From the NCBI RefSeq assembly GCF_025143365.1, contig NZ_JALXPE010000007.1, forward strand, positions 18,717 through 82,716: a DNA stretch of 64,000 nt, read 5' to 3'. The position numbers and the translations under genes are program-made. Origin of the DNA: Microbacterium sp. p3-SID336 (lineage in GTDB: Bacteria; Actinomycetota; Actinomycetes; Actinomycetales; Microbacteriaceae). Below, one piece after another: positions 54,779 to 63,988 of the stretch. The notes beneath the pieces were generated by a model. The model had not been told where the DNA came from. It was given only the letters and a program-made list of their open reading frames with translations, and made no database searches. Every line of letters begins with the position of its first letter. Position 1 is the first letter of the stretch.

Positions 54779-55224
54779 GCGTTCTCCGTTGATTCCTGAC
54801 GTGAGCGGGTCTCCAGTGTGGGGCGCCCGTGCGGAGCCGGACCGATGCCCGACGGCTCGAATGTGTTCACCATGGCATAGGCGGCGCGCTCCAGGTAGTC
54901 CCACAACGTGGATTCGTGCAGCGGAGACAACTGCACCTCGTCGAGAGCGGTGCGCATGTGACGAAGCCAACGATCGCGCGCGTCGGGGTCGATGTGGAAC
55001 GGGACGTGTCGCATGCGCAGTCGCGGGTGACCACGCGTCTCGCCGTAGGTGCCGGGGCCGCCCCAGTACTGCTCCAGGAACATGCGCAGCCGGTCCTCGG
55101 CGGGCCCGAGGTCCTCCTCGGGGTACATCGGCTTCAGGACCGGGTCCGATGCCACCTCACGGTAGAACACCGAGACGATCCGGCGGAACGTCTCGTGCCC
55201 GCCGACCTCGTCGTAGAACGTCAT
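54775..55224 (-). CDS. glbO: Group II truncated haemoglobin (trHbO)
   Basis: A 149-residue 2/2 globin. The RMRHVPF segment carries the proximal His (F8, His73), Trp86 in RDRWLRHM is the G8 Trp of group II, and Tyr21 in SVFYREV is B10. [21 protein letters not shown] is the group II core block (split here: proximal part about 53-73). Mycobacterial trHbO binds O2 tightly and has peroxidase-like activity. Start and stop overlap mscS and the flavoprotein by 4 bp each. Confidence 0.95.
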   Translation of the reverse strand: MTFYDEVGGHETFRRIVSVFYREVASDPVLKPMYPEEDLGPAEDRLRMFLEQYWGGPGTYGETRGHPRLRMRHVPFHIDPDARDRWLRHMRTALDEVQLSPLHESTLWDYLERAAYAMVNTFEPSGIGPAPHGRPTLETRSRQESTENA

Positions 55225-56294
55225 CTCTGCTCACTCCCATCGCCCGCCTGCTTCTTACGTCGCCAGATCCCGCGATCCGGCACGACCGGAACGCCGGTGA
55301 CGGCGTTGGGACGCGTCTGGGGAGGGTTCGCTCCGCGCACACGTCGTGCGCCCTCCAGCCCCGTCGGCACGACATCCGTCATGCGCGGCACGGCGATGTC
55401 CTTCTCGAGCAGGGCCGCCCGGAGGCGCCGGCGGAGCTCCTGCGCGACGTCGTCCTTCGCATTCGCCCTCGTCTTGATGACCACACGGACGACAAGGGCG
55501 TCCCCGTCGATGGACTCCAGGCCCCAGAGCTCCGGCTTCTCCACGATGCGGGTGCGCCACTTCGGGTCCTTGGCCAGGGTCTGTGCGGTCTCCAGCATGA
55601 TGTGCTCCACCTGCTCCAGGTCGGCGTCCGCGGCGACGCCCGTGTCGACGATCGCCCTGGCCCATCCCTGGGACATGTTGCCGATGCGCGTCACCTCGCC
55701 GTTGCGGACGTACCAGAGGGTGCCGTTGACGTCGCGCACCTGGGTGACGCGCACACTCACGTACTCCACGACGCCGCTGGCCAGACCGAGATCCACGACG
55801 TCGCCGATGCCGATCTGATCCTCCGCGACGAGGAAGATGCCGTTCAGGACGTCCTTGACGATGTTCTGCGCCCCGAAACCGAGGCCGGCGCCGACGGCGG
55901 CCGTCAGCAGCGTCAGCGAGCCGAGCAGGCTGTTGTCGATCGCGTTCACGATCAGCACGATCGCGATGACGACGAGCATCACATTGACGATGTTCTGCAG
56001 GATCGTGCCGAGGGTCCTGGTGCGCTGGACGAGCCGCATGTCGGCGAGCGGCGACCGTTCGAGGGCCTGCGTGTCGTCGACCGACGCCTTGTTCTTCGCG
56101 CTGTCCACGATGCGGTGCACGACGCGCTTGATCACGCCGCGGAGCACGAGCGCGATCAGCACGCACGAGGCGATGATGATGGCGACGACGAGCACCTTGC
56201 CGCCGATGTCCGCGAGGACGGCGAGCATCTTCTGCGACCACTCGGGAAGCGGGGTGGGCGTGGGGGCGGGGGTCGTCTCGGAGGGAATCAGCAT
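55221..56294 (-). CDS. Mechanosensitive ion channel, MscS family
   Basis: A 357-residue channel. One or two N-terminal helices ([21 protein letters not shown]), then the pore helix pair with [21 protein letters not shown], the MscS signature that lines the pore, and the beta domain beginning [13 protein letters not shown] Pro/Arg-rich cytosolic tail follows. Opens under membrane tension. ATG 7 nt after a TAAAAT box; overlaps glbO, so channel, globin and flavoprotein are translationally coupled. Confidence 0.92.
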   Translation of the reverse strand: MLIPSETTPAPTPTPLPEWSQKMLAVLADIGGKVLVVAIIIASCVLIALVLRGVIKRVVHRIVDSAKNKASVDDTQALERSPLADMRLVQRTRTLGTILQNIVNVMLVVIAIVLIVNAIDNSLLGSLTLLTAAVGAGLGFGAQNIVKDVLNGIFLVAEDQIGIGDVVDLGLASGVVEYVSVRVTQVRDVNGTLWYVRNGEVTRIGNMSQGWARAIVDTGVAADADLEQVEHIMLETAQTLAKDPKWRTRIVEKPELWGLESIDGDALVVRVVIKTRANAKDDVAQELRRRLRAALLEKDIAVPRMTDVVPTGLEGARRVRGANPPQTRPNAVTGVPVVPDRGIWRRKKQAGDGSEQR

Positions 56295-56301
56295 CGCCTC
56301 G

Positions 56302-56307
56302 ATTTTA
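56302..56307 (-). promoter_or_regulatory. Putative -10 box (TAAAAT) of the mscS-glbO-dehydrogenase operon
   Basis: TAAAAT, 7 nt, ATG at 56294. The best consensus -10 hexamer on the minus strand of this region. Confidence 0.5.
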
Positions 56308-56373
56308 CCGAGCGGGCCTCTGCACCGGCTGGAAGCGCGGCGGCAGAGGCCCGGATCGGTGGCAGTGCGGTGG

Positions 56374-58926
56374 TCAGTCCTCGGCGTCGCGCGACTGGGC
56401 GGCGAGCGCCCGCTCGACGTCGGCGAGGTTCTCCAGGACCAGGCGACGCAGCGCCGGCGGCGCGTCCTGGTTCGCCGAGAGCCAGGTGCGGGTGGCATCG
56501 CGCAGAGCGACGTCGGCGAGTGCGGTGGGGAACAGACCGACGATCAGGTACTGCGCGATCTGGTAGGTGCGGGACTCCCACACGGGCAGGAGCATGTCGA
56601 AGTACCGCGGCACGAACTCGCCCAGCACGGCGGTGCCGGCCGGGTGCACGAAGCCGAGCGCGGCGGCGCGGACGATCGTGTTCGGCGCGTCGTCGCGCTC
56701 GATGAGCGATTCCCAGGCAGCGCGCTTCGACGCGGAGTCGGGAAGCGCGGCCCTGGCCTGCGCGGCGAACTCGGCTCCCTTGGCGGTGTTGTCTGCCGCG
56801 AGCGCTGCATCGATGGTTGCCGCGTCCGTGGCGCCGATCGTGGCGAGGCCCACGAGCAGCTGCCAGTTCAGGTCGGCGTCGATCTCCAGCCCTGGCAGCG
56901 TCTCCTCGCCGGAACGGAGGCGGCCGACGATGCCGGCGTGCTCCGGGGTCACCAGCGCGTTCGCGAACGCCGTGACGAACTGCAGCTGGCTGTCGCTGCC
57001 GGCCTCGGCCGACTCCGCGAGCGCCCACAGGCCGTCGGCGACCTTGAGTCGTGCCGCCTCGCGGTCGGCGGGAGCGACGTACAGCGTGGCGGCCGTGCGC
57101 AGCTGAGCGAGCGTGGTGCGCACCGTGGTCGATTCGGTCTCGCGTCCGATGTTGCCGAGCACGAGGTCGATGTAGTCCGAGGCCGCGGTCTCCGCATCGC
57201 GGGTCTGGTCCCACGCCGCCCCCCACACCAGCGAACGCGCGAGCGGGTCGTGAATGTCCGAGAGGTGGGCGATCGCCGTCGCGAGGGACTTCTCGTCCAG
57301 GCGGATCTTGGCGTAGGCGAGGTCGTCGTCGTTGAGGAGGATCAGATCGGGGCGTGCGAGGCCCTGCAGCTCCGGGACCTCGGTACGGTCGCCGTCCACG
57401 TCGACCTCGATGTGGTGCGTGCGGGTGAGGCTGCCGCCCTCCATCGAGTAGAAGCCGATGCCGAGGCGGTGCGGGCGGATCGTGGGATAGTCCGCGGGGG
57501 CCGTCTGGGTGATCGCGAAGCGCGAGATCTTCCCGTCGTCACCTTCCGCCACCACGGGCTCGAGGGTGTTGACCCCGGCCGTCTCGAGCCACTTCTTCGA
57601 CCAGGTGCCGAGGTCGCGTCCGCTGGTGGCCTCGAGCTCGGAGAGCAGGTCGCTCAGCTCGGTGTTGCCCCAGGAGTGCTTCTGGAAGTACTGCGAGACG
57701 CCGGCGAAGAACGCCTCGATGCCGACCCAGGCCGCGAGCTGCTTGAGCACCGAGCCGCCCTTGGCGTACGTGATGCCGTCGAAGTTGACCTGCACGTCCT
57801 CCAGGTCGTTGATCTCCGCGACGATCGGGTGGGTGGACGGCAGCTGGTCCTGGCGGTACGCCCAGGTCTTCTCCATGGCGTTGAAGGTGGTCCACGCCTC
57901 GGTCCATTCGGTGGCCTCGGCCGTGGCGATGGTCGACGCCCACTCGGCGAACGACTCGTTCAGCCACAGGTCGTTCCACCACTTCATCGTGACGAGGTCG
58001 CCGAACCACATGTGCGCGAGCTCGTGCAGGATCGTGACGACCCGCCGCTCCTTGACCGCGTCGGTGACCTTGCTGCGGAAGACGTACGTCTCGGTGAACG
58101 TGACCGCTCCCGCGTTCTCCATGGCGCCCGCGTTGAACTCGGGCACGAAAAGCTGGTCGTACTTCGCGAACGGGTACGGGACGCCGAACTTCGACTCGAA
58201 GTAGGCGAAGCCCTCGCGGGTCTTGTCGAAGATGTAGTCGGCGTCCAGGTGCTGCCACAGGCTCTTGCGGCCGTAGACGCCGAGCGGGATGACGCGACCG
58301 GAGGCACTGGTCAGCTCGGAGAACGTGGCCTCGTACGGGCCCGCGACCAGCGCCGTGATGTACGAGGAGATCCGCGGCGTGGGCTCGAAGCCCCACGTGG
58401 CCGTGACGTCGTCGTCGTGCACGATCGGCTCGGGCGTGGGGGAGTTGGAGACGACCTTCCACGCGGCGGGCGCCGTCACCGTGAACTGGAACGTCGCCTT
58501 GAGGTCGGGCTGCTCGAACACCGCGAACACCCGGCGGGAATCCGGGACCTCGAACTGCGAGTAGAGGTAGACCTCGCCGTCGACCGGATCGACGAAGCGG
58601 TGCAGGCCCTCGCCCGTGTTGGTGTAGAGGCAGTCCGCATCGACGACCAGGACGTTCTCGGCCTGCAGGTTCGACAGCGCGATGCGCGAGTCCGCGAAGA
58701 CGTCCTCGGGGTCGAGCTGCTCTCCGTTGAGCGAGATCTCCCTGACGTCGCGGGCGATGAGGTCGATGAAGGTGAAGCTGTCGGGCGTCGCGGAGAAGCG
58801 CACGACGCTGCGGGAGCCGAAGACCTCGGCGCCCTTGGTCAGATCGAGGGCGACCTCATAGGAGTGCGTGTCGATGACATCGCGGCGCTCCTGCGCTTCG
58901 ATACGGGTGAGGTTCTCTCCAGGCAA
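56374..58926 (-). CDS. pepN: Aminopeptidase N (M1 family)
   Basis: An 850-residue M1 zinc aminopeptidase. Exopeptidase motif GAMENAG and zinc site HELAHMWFGDL with the distal Glu in LNESFAEW (HExxH-x18-E). A C-terminal ERAP1-like helical domain occupies the last 300 or so residues. The conserved start PGENLTRIEAQERR is preceded by TTG, not ATG or GTG; TTG at 58926 has GGGAG 7 nt upstream and is taken as the start. It lies near glbO, rpiB and a Nei gene as in Mycobacterium. Confidence 0.93.
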   Translation of the reverse strand: MPGENLTRIEAQERRDVIDTHSYEVALDLTKGAEVFGSRSVVRFSATPDSFTFIDLIARDVREISLNGEQLDPEDVFADSRIALSNLQAENVLVVDADCLYTNTGEGLHRFVDPVDGEVYLYSQFEVPDSRRVFAVFEQPDLKATFQFTVTAPAAWKVVSNSPTPEPIVHDDDVTATWGFEPTPRISSYITALVAGPYEATFSELTSASGRVIPLGVYGRKSLWQHLDADYIFDKTREGFAYFESKFGVPYPFAKYDQLFVPEFNAGAMENAGAVTFTETYVFRSKVTDAVKERRVVTILHELAHMWFGDLVTMKWWNDLWLNESFAEWASTIATAEATEWTEAWTTFNAMEKTWAYRQDQLPSTHPIVAEINDLEDVQVNFDGITYAKGGSVLKQLAAWVGIEAFFAGVSQYFQKHSWGNTELSDLLSELEATSGRDLGTWSKKWLETAGVNTLEPVVAEGDDGKISRFAITQTAPADYPTIRPHRLGIGFYSMEGGSLTRTHHIEVDVDGDRTEVPELQGLARPDLILLNDDDLAYAKIRLDEKSLATAIAHLSDIHDPLARSLVWGAAWDQTRDAETAASDYIDLVLGNIGRETESTTVRTTLAQLRTAATLYVAPADREAARLKVADGLWALAESAEAGSDSQLQFVTAFANALVTPEHAGIVGRLRSGEETLPGLEIDADLNWQLLVGLATIGATDAATIDAALAADNTAKGAEFAAQARAALPDSASKRAAWESLIERDDAPNTIVRAAALGFVHPAGTAVLGEFVPRYFDMLLPVWESRTYQIAQYLIVGLFPTALADVALRDATRTWLSANQDAPPALRRLVLENLADVERALAAQSRDAED

Positions 58927-58994
58927 AGCTGTACTCCCAGGGGTGAGGGGACGTAACCGGGGTCGGCGCAGTTGGCGTCGACGGCAACCCTGAC

Positions 58995-59000
58995 AGCCTA
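58995..59000 (-). promoter_or_regulatory. Putative -10 box (TAGGCT) of pepN
   Basis: TAGGCT on the minus strand about 68 nt before the TTG start, giving a leader of roughly 60 nt with the GGGAG site. Confidence 0.35.
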
Positions 59001-59088
59001 CGCCAGTGCGGCCGGTCCGCCTCACGACCGGGAGCTGCGGGCGCGAAAGTCACGGCCGGCGGCGGACGCCGGCGCTCCGTCGAGATGG

Positions 59089-59094
59089 GAGGAT
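59089..59094 (+). promoter_or_regulatory. Putative -10 box (GAGGAT), leaderless start of ferrochelatase
   Basis: GAGGAT, 6 nt, GTG at 59101. Confidence 0.4.
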
Positions 59095-59100
59095 GGAGGG

Positions 59101-60285
59101 GTGACCGCGATCGAGCCGAATGTCGTTCCCTTTGCCTCGCCCGCCGCTGCCGGCGGCGCTCCCTATGTGACCACACCCGTCGCCTATGACGCCATCCTGC
59201 TGGCGAGCTTCGGCGGACCGGAGGGTCAGGAGGACGTGATCCCGTTTCTCCGCAACGTCACCCGGGGCCGCGGCATCCCCGACGAGCGGCTGGAGGAGGT
59301 GGCGCACCACTACCGCCACTTCGGCGGCGTCAGCCCGATCAACGGACAGAACCGTGTGCTGAAGGAGGCGCTCGAGGCGGCCCTGGCTGCGCGCGGCATC
59401 GACCTTCCCGTCTACTGGGGCAACCGCAACTGGGGTCCGTACCTCGAAGACGTCGTGCCGGAGGCCGAGCGGAACGGACACTCCACTCTGCTCGCCTTCG
59501 CCACCAGCGCGTACAGCTCCTTCTCCAGCTGCCGTCAGTACCGCGAGGACTTCGCCAGGGTGCTCGAGGAGACCGGGCTGGGTGACCGCGTCACGATCGA
59601 CAAGATCCGGCCGTTCTACGATCACCCCGGCTTCGTCGAGGCCTTCGAGGCCGGAGTCCGGGAGGCGGTGCAGGGTTATCTCGACCAGGGCATCGCCCCC
59701 GCCGACATCCAGATCCTGTTCTCCACGCACAGCATTCCGACCGCGGACGCCGAGCGCTCGGGCGCCAGGGACATCGACTGGGGCGAGGGCGGCGCCTACG
59801 CGGCGCAGCACCTCGCTGTCGCCGCCTGGACCATGGACCAGGTCTGTGCCGCGCTTCCCGCCGCGGCCGACGTGCCCTGGGAGCTCGTGTATCAGTCCCG
59901 CTCCGGCCCCGCGTCACAGCCGTGGCTGGAGCCGGACGTGTGCGATGTCATCGGCGAGCTGCCGGGTCGCGGGCGCAAGGCCGTCGTGGTGGTGCCGGTC
60001 GGCTTCATGAGCGATCACATGGAGGTGCTCTGGGACCTCGACACCGAGGCGGCGGAGGCGGCCGAGGAGGCCGGTCTCGCGTTCACGCGGACGCCGACCC
60101 CCGGCGTGCGGCCTGCCTTCGTGGAGGGCATCGTCGACCTGATCCAGGAGCGCTTGGAGGGCCGGCCGAACGAGGAGCGCCCGCATGTGACGGCGCTTCC
60201 CGGCGCGTTCGACGTGTGCCGTCCCGGATGCTGCGAGAACGTGCGGGCGGGCTTCAAGCCCGCGGCAGCCGGCATCGCGCCCTGA
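59101..60285 (+). CDS. hemH: Ferrochelatase (coproporphyrin III type, CpfC)
   Basis: A 394-residue chelatase inserting Fe2+ into the porphyrin. The core motifs LLASFGGPEG (about 32-41), the YWGNRNWGPYL block (about 102-112) and STHSIPTAD (catalytic His, about 213) are present. The C-terminal FDVCRPGCCEN holds three of the cysteines that bind a [2Fe-2S] cluster in actinobacterial enzymes. By clade it should use coproporphyrin III and feed CpdH/HemQ. GTG start 6 nt from a GAGGAT box. Confidence 0.93.
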   Translation: MTAIEPNVVPFASPAAAGGAPYVTTPVAYDAILLASFGGPEGQEDVIPFLRNVTRGRGIPDERLEEVAHHYRHFGGVSPINGQNRVLKEALEAALAARGIDLPVYWGNRNWGPYLEDVVPEAERNGHSTLLAFATSAYSSFSSCRQYREDFARVLEETGLGDRVTIDKIRPFYDHPGFVEAFEAGVREAVQGYLDQGIAPADIQILFSTHSIPTADAERSGARDIDWGEGGAYAAQHLAVAAWTMDQVCAALPAAADVPWELVYQSRSGPASQPWLEPDVCDVIGELPGRGRKAVVVVPVGFMSDHMEVLWDLDTEAAEAAEEAGLAFTRTPTPGVRPAFVEGIVDLIQERLEGRPNEERPHVTALPGAFDVCRPGCCENVRAGFKPAAAGIAP

Positions 60286-60310
60286 GGCGGCCTCGCGGCC
60301 TCGCGGATTC

Positions 60311-60316
60311 TAGGAT
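60311..60316 (+). promoter_or_regulatory. Putative -10 box (TAGGAT), leaderless start of rpiB
   Basis: TAGGAT, 7 nt, ATG at 60324. Confidence 0.5.
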
Positions 60317-60323
60317 GGGACGC

Positions 60324-60809
60324 ATGCGCATCCACATCGCCACCGACCACGCCGGCCTCGACTTCTCCACGCAGCTGCAGGCGCATCTGCGTGAGGCGGG
60401 GCACGAGGTGGTGGATCACGGTCCGGTCGAGTACGACGCACTCGACGACTACCCCGCGTTCTGCATCCGCGCCGCGCAGGCGGTCGTCGCGGACCAGCGG
60501 GAGGGCGTCGAGGCGCTTGGGATCGTTTTCGGCGGCTCCGGCAACGGCGAGCAGATCGCCGCGAACAAGGTGCAGGGCATTCGTGCCGCTCTGGTGTGGA
60601 ACCTGTCCACCGCCGAGCTCGCGCGCGAGCACAACGATGCCAACGTCATCTCGATCGGCGCACGGCAGCACACGTACGACGAGGTGACGGCTCTCATCGA
60701 CCGCTTCATTGCGACGCCGTTCTCCGGCGAGGAGCGCCACGTCCGCCGGATCGCGCAGATCGCCGACTTCGAGCGCGATGGGTCGCTGCTCCCGGACCCG
60801 CGAGCCTGA
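60324..60809 (+). CDS. rpiB: Ribose-5-phosphate isomerase B
   Basis: A 161-residue RpiB/LacAB-family isomerase interconverting ribose-5-P and ribulose-5-P. MRIHIATDHAGLDF at the start, the phosphate-binding GIVFGGSGNGEQIAANK, and NVISIGARQHTYDE are typical. In place of the catalytic Cys of E. coli RpiB, the FGGSGNG loop has Ser, as in the mycobacterial form, where Glu acts as base. One base separates it from the Nei gene, so the two are coupled. Confidence 0.93.
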   Translation: MRIHIATDHAGLDFSTQLQAHLREAGHEVVDHGPVEYDALDDYPAFCIRAAQAVVADQREGVEALGIVFGGSGNGEQIAANKVQGIRAALVWNLSTAELAREHNDANVISIGARQHTYDEVTALIDRFIATPFSGEERHVRRIAQIADFERDGSLLPDPRA

Positions 60810-60810
60810 A

Positions 60811-61812
60811 ATGCCCGAGGGTCATTCCGTCCACCGCATCGCCCGCCAGTTCGATCGCAACTTCATCGGCAAGGTGCTGCATGCCTCGAGCCCGCAGGGC
60901 CGTTTCGCCGAGGGGGCGGCGGTCCTCGACGGCCGCACGGCGGTGAGCGTGCAGGCCGTGGGCAAGCAGATGTTCCTGGAAGCCGAGGGCGACCTCTGGC
61001 TGCGCGTGCACCTCGGTCTGTACGGCGCCTGGGACTTCGCGGGGGAGATCCTCGTCGACCCGACGATCGCCTCGGCGAACGGTCGCATGGGTCAGACGAA
61101 TCAGCGCGGTACCGTGCTGGACGACGAGCCGATCCTCGATGAGGCGGGGGAGAACTCCCTGGCGTCGATCGGAGCTCCCCGGCGCACCCGTGTGCACGTG
61201 CGCATGTCGGAGCAGACCAAGGGCCTCGCCGACGAGAGCGAGGAATGGCCGCCGCCCGTCGTCGGGCAGGTGCGACTGCGGCTGATGACTGACATCACGG
61301 TCGCCGACCTCCGCGGGCCGACGGCGTGCGTGCTGCAGTCGCCCGACGAGGTGCTCGCCACGATCGCGAAGCTCGGGCCGGACCCGCTTGTCGGAGACCC
61401 GGCGGAGAACGAGGAGCGGTTCGTGCGCGCCGTGCGCAAGAAGCCCACCGCGATCGCGCTGCTGCTGATGGATCAGTCCGTGGTGAGTGGTATCGGAAAC
61501 GTGTACCGCGCCGAGATGCTGTTCCGGCAGCAGCTGAATCCGCACACGCCCGGACGCGACGTCCCGGAGGAGACGGTGCGCGCGATGTGGCAGGACTGGG
61601 TGCGTCTGCTCGCGATCGGCGTGGAGACCGGCCAGATGATGACCATGGACGGGCTGTCGGCCGACGAGTACCGCGCGGCGATGGCGAGCAGGGACGACCG
61701 CCACTGGGTGTACCACCGGGCTGGGCTGCCGTGCCGGGTGTGCGGAACGGAGATCGCGCTCGAGGAGATCGGGGCGCGCAAGCTGTACTGGTGCCCGCGC
61801 TGCCAGGCCTGA
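60811..61812 (+). CDS. Fpg/Nei family DNA glycosylase (Nei2-like)
   Basis: A 333-residue base-excision glycosylase/AP lyase. MPEGHSVHRIARQF gives the N-terminal Pro nucleophile and Glu after Met removal; GHSV rather than LPEV points to the Nei2 branch of Actinobacteria. The H2TH segment MDQSVVSGIGNVYRAEMLF and a C-terminal zinc finger CRVCG...CPRCQ are complete. Removes oxidised pyrimidines. Directly after rpiB, as in Mycobacterium (Rv2464c-Rv2465c). Confidence 0.93.
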   Translation: MPEGHSVHRIARQFDRNFIGKVLHASSPQGRFAEGAAVLDGRTAVSVQAVGKQMFLEAEGDLWLRVHLGLYGAWDFAGEILVDPTIASANGRMGQTNQRGTVLDDEPILDEAGENSLASIGAPRRTRVHVRMSEQTKGLADESEEWPPPVVGQVRLRLMTDITVADLRGPTACVLQSPDEVLATIAKLGPDPLVGDPAENEERFVRAVRKKPTAIALLLMDQSVVSGIGNVYRAEMLFRQQLNPHTPGRDVPEETVRAMWQDWVRLLAIGVETGQMMTMDGLSADEYRAAMASRDDRHWVYHRAGLPCRVCGTEIALEEIGARKLYWCPRCQA

Positions 61813-61841
61813 GGGTCGGATCGCCCTCCCTGCTGCGGCCC

Positions 61842-61847
61842 TAGGCT
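61842..61847 (+). promoter_or_regulatory. Putative -10 box (TAGGCT), leaderless start of PaiB-like gene
   Basis: TAGGCT, 6 nt, ATG at 61854. Confidence 0.5.
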
Positions 61848-61853
61848 GAAGGG

Positions 61854-62495
61854 ATGCGACAGAATCCGAGCTTCACGCTCGCCGATGTGGGCGAGATCCG
61901 CCGCGTGATCGATGCGAATCCGTGGGCGACGGTGGTGAGCGCAGGCGACGACGGGCTCGTCGCCTCCCACTACGCCGTGCTGCTCGACGAGGACCGCGAG
62001 GATCTCACGGTGGTCGGCCACGTCGGTCGTCCGGATGACCTGATCCACGGCCTGGGCTCACGCGAGGTGATGCTGGTGTTCCAGGGTCCGCACGGCTACA
62101 TCTCGCCCGGCTGGTACGGCGACGTCGCCGCCGTCCCCACCTGGAACTACACCGCGGTGCATCTCGCCGGCGTGCCCGAGATCCTCACGACCGAGGAGAA
62201 CCTGCGGGTGCTCGACCGCCTGGTCGACCGATTCGAGTCGCGCATGCCGGAGCCACGAGGGATGTGGGAGCGGCCGAACGATGCCGCGTTCGTCACCAGG
62301 CTCGAGGCCGGAACGGTGGGCTTCCGTCTGACGCCGACGAGGGTCGTCGCCAAGCGGAAGCTGAGCCAGAACAAGCCCGTGGAGACCATCGAGGCCGTCA
62401 TCGCGGCGCTGGGCGCGGACGGACCCTATGCCAACGCGGCCCTGGCGGCGGAGATGCGACGCGCGCAGGATGCACGGACCGGAGGCTCCGCGTGA
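61854..62495 (+). CDS. FMN-binding negative transcriptional regulator-like protein (PaiB family)
   Basis: A 213-residue protein of the FMN_bind_2/PaiB family, a split-barrel flavin-binding fold. MRQNPSFTLADVGEIRRVI at the start, the block LVFQGPHGYISPGWYG (about 81-96) and PTWNYTAVHLAGVPEIL are diagnostic. Bacillus PaiB is reported as a repressor of sporulation and protease genes, but many homologues may be flavin-dependent enzymes. Its stop overlaps the GTG of the amidohydrolase gene. Confidence 0.87.
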   Translation: MRQNPSFTLADVGEIRRVIDANPWATVVSAGDDGLVASHYAVLLDEDREDLTVVGHVGRPDDLIHGLGSREVMLVFQGPHGYISPGWYGDVAAVPTWNYTAVHLAGVPEILTTEENLRVLDRLVDRFESRMPEPRGMWERPNDAAFVTRLEAGTVGFRLTPTRVVAKRKLSQNKPVETIEAVIAALGADGPYANAALAAEMRRAQDARTGGSA

Positions 62496-63988
62496 CCGTG
62501 CGGGGTGCGGCGATCGAGACGGTGCGCGCCGTGCGCGTCGTCGGCCCGGGCAGCGAGTTTCTGCTCGGCGATGAGCCCGTCGATCTGCACCTCGCCGACG
62601 GTCGCATCGTCGACATCGCCCCGACGGGCGCGCTGCCGGCCCGGGGCGAGGTGCTGGACGCCGGCGGGCTGTGGGCCGTCCCCGGGCTGTGGGACAACCA
62701 CGTGCACACCGTCCAGTGGGCTCTCGCCGCCGAGCGCGTCCCCCTCGGCGCGGCGGACTCGCCCGCGGCTGCGGCGGCACTGATGCGCGATGCGCCCGTT
62801 CTCGCGGACGGGCGCCGCGTGGGCAGCGGCTTCCGCGACGCACTGTGGGCCGACCGGCCGACGCTGGCGCTGCTGGACGCGTCGACGGGGTCGATCCCCA
62901 CCTATCTGATCAACGCGGACGTGCACAGCGTGTGGCTCAACTCCGCGGCGCTTGCGCGCGAGGGCTTTCGCGGAGATGACGGCGTGCTCCGTGAGGAGGA
63001 CGCGTTCGAGATCTCGCGCCGCCTGAACGCGGTGGACCCCGGCCACAGCGACCTCGCAGTGATCAGAGCCGGGGACGCAGCCGCAGCGCGGGGAGTCACC
63101 GGCCTCGTCGACTTCGACATGGCCTGGAACGCGGACGCGTGGCCTCGGCGGATCCGCGCCGGTTTCGCCGCCCACCGCGTCGAGTTCGCGTTCTACCCCG
63201 CGGATCTCGACCGCGCGATCGCCGCGGGACTGCGCAGCGGCGAGCTCCATGAGGAGGCGGACGTCCCCGAGCACGCGAAGGGTCTGATCCGCGTCGGCTC
63301 CCTCAAGATCATCACCGACGGCTCCCTCGGTACGCGGACCGCGGCATGCTCGCATCCCTATCCCGGTGATCCGGAGAACTTCGGCGTCCTCACGGTCCCG
63401 GAGGACCAGCTGGTGAGTCTGCTGACGACGGCGACGGCGGCCGGACTCTCGGTCGCTGCGCACGCGATCGGCGATCGCGCCGTGACCTCGGTGCTCGACG
63501 CCTTCACCGCGACCGGCGCCACCGGGTCGATGGAGCACGCACAGCTCGTGCGCCATGCGGATCTGGCGCGCTTCGCGCGTCTCGGGGTCATCGCGAGCGT
63601 GCAGCCGCAGCACGCGGTGGACGACAGGGATCTGGTCGAGCACCACTGGTCGGAGCAGACGGCCGTCGGCTACCCGCTGGCGACGCTGCGCGGCGCGGGC
63701 GCGGAACTGCGCTTCGGGTCGGATGCACCGGTGGCTCCGCTCGACCCGTGGCAGGCGATGGCCTCGGCGGTCTGGCGCACGGACGACGCACGGCCCGCGT
63801 GGCATCCCGAGGAGCGTCTCACGGTCGACCAGGCTCTCGCGGCCAGCGTGCGGTCCGCTCTGCGCCCGGGCGAGCCCGCGGATGTCGTGCTCACCGCCGT
63901 CGACCCGCGGACGGCTGACGCCTCCGCCCTCCGCGCCATGCCCGTCGCGGCCACGCTGCTCGCCGGCCGCGTGACATACGTGTCCTGA
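62492..63988 (+). CDS. Amidohydrolase family protein (YtcJ-like)
   Basis: A 498-residue metal-dependent hydrolase with a beta-sandwich N-terminus (VDLHLADGRIVDIAPTG) and TIM barrel. The first metal motif is PGLWDNHVHT (HxH, about 67-76); KIITDGSLGTRTAA, AAHAIGDRAV and FGSDAPVAPLDPW hold the other ligands and the catalytic Asp. Resembles YtcJ/Amidohydro_3 proteins acting on exocyclic amides; substrate unknown. GTG start overlaps the PaiB-like gene by 4 bp, suggesting one transcript. Confidence 0.87.
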   Translation: MTVRGAAIETVRAVRVVGPGSEFLLGDEPVDLHLADGRIVDIAPTGALPARGEVLDAGGLWAVPGLWDNHVHTVQWALAAERVPLGAADSPAAAAALMRDAPVLADGRRVGSGFRDALWADRPTLALLDASTGSIPTYLINADVHSVWLNSAALAREGFRGDDGVLREEDAFEISRRLNAVDPGHSDLAVIRAGDAAAARGVTGLVDFDMAWNADAWPRRIRAGFAAHRVEFAFYPADLDRAIAAGLRSGELHEEADVPEHAKGLIRVGSLKIITDGSLGTRTAACSHPYPGDPENFGVLTVPEDQLVSLLTTATAAGLSVAAHAIGDRAVTSVLDAFTATGATGSMEHAQLVRHADLARFARLGVIASVQPQHAVDDRDLVEHHWSEQTAVGYPLATLRGAGAELRFGSDAPVAPLDPWQAMASAVWRTDDARPAWHPEERLTVDQALAASVRSALRPGEPADVVLTAVDPRTADASALRAMPVAATLLAGRVTYVS

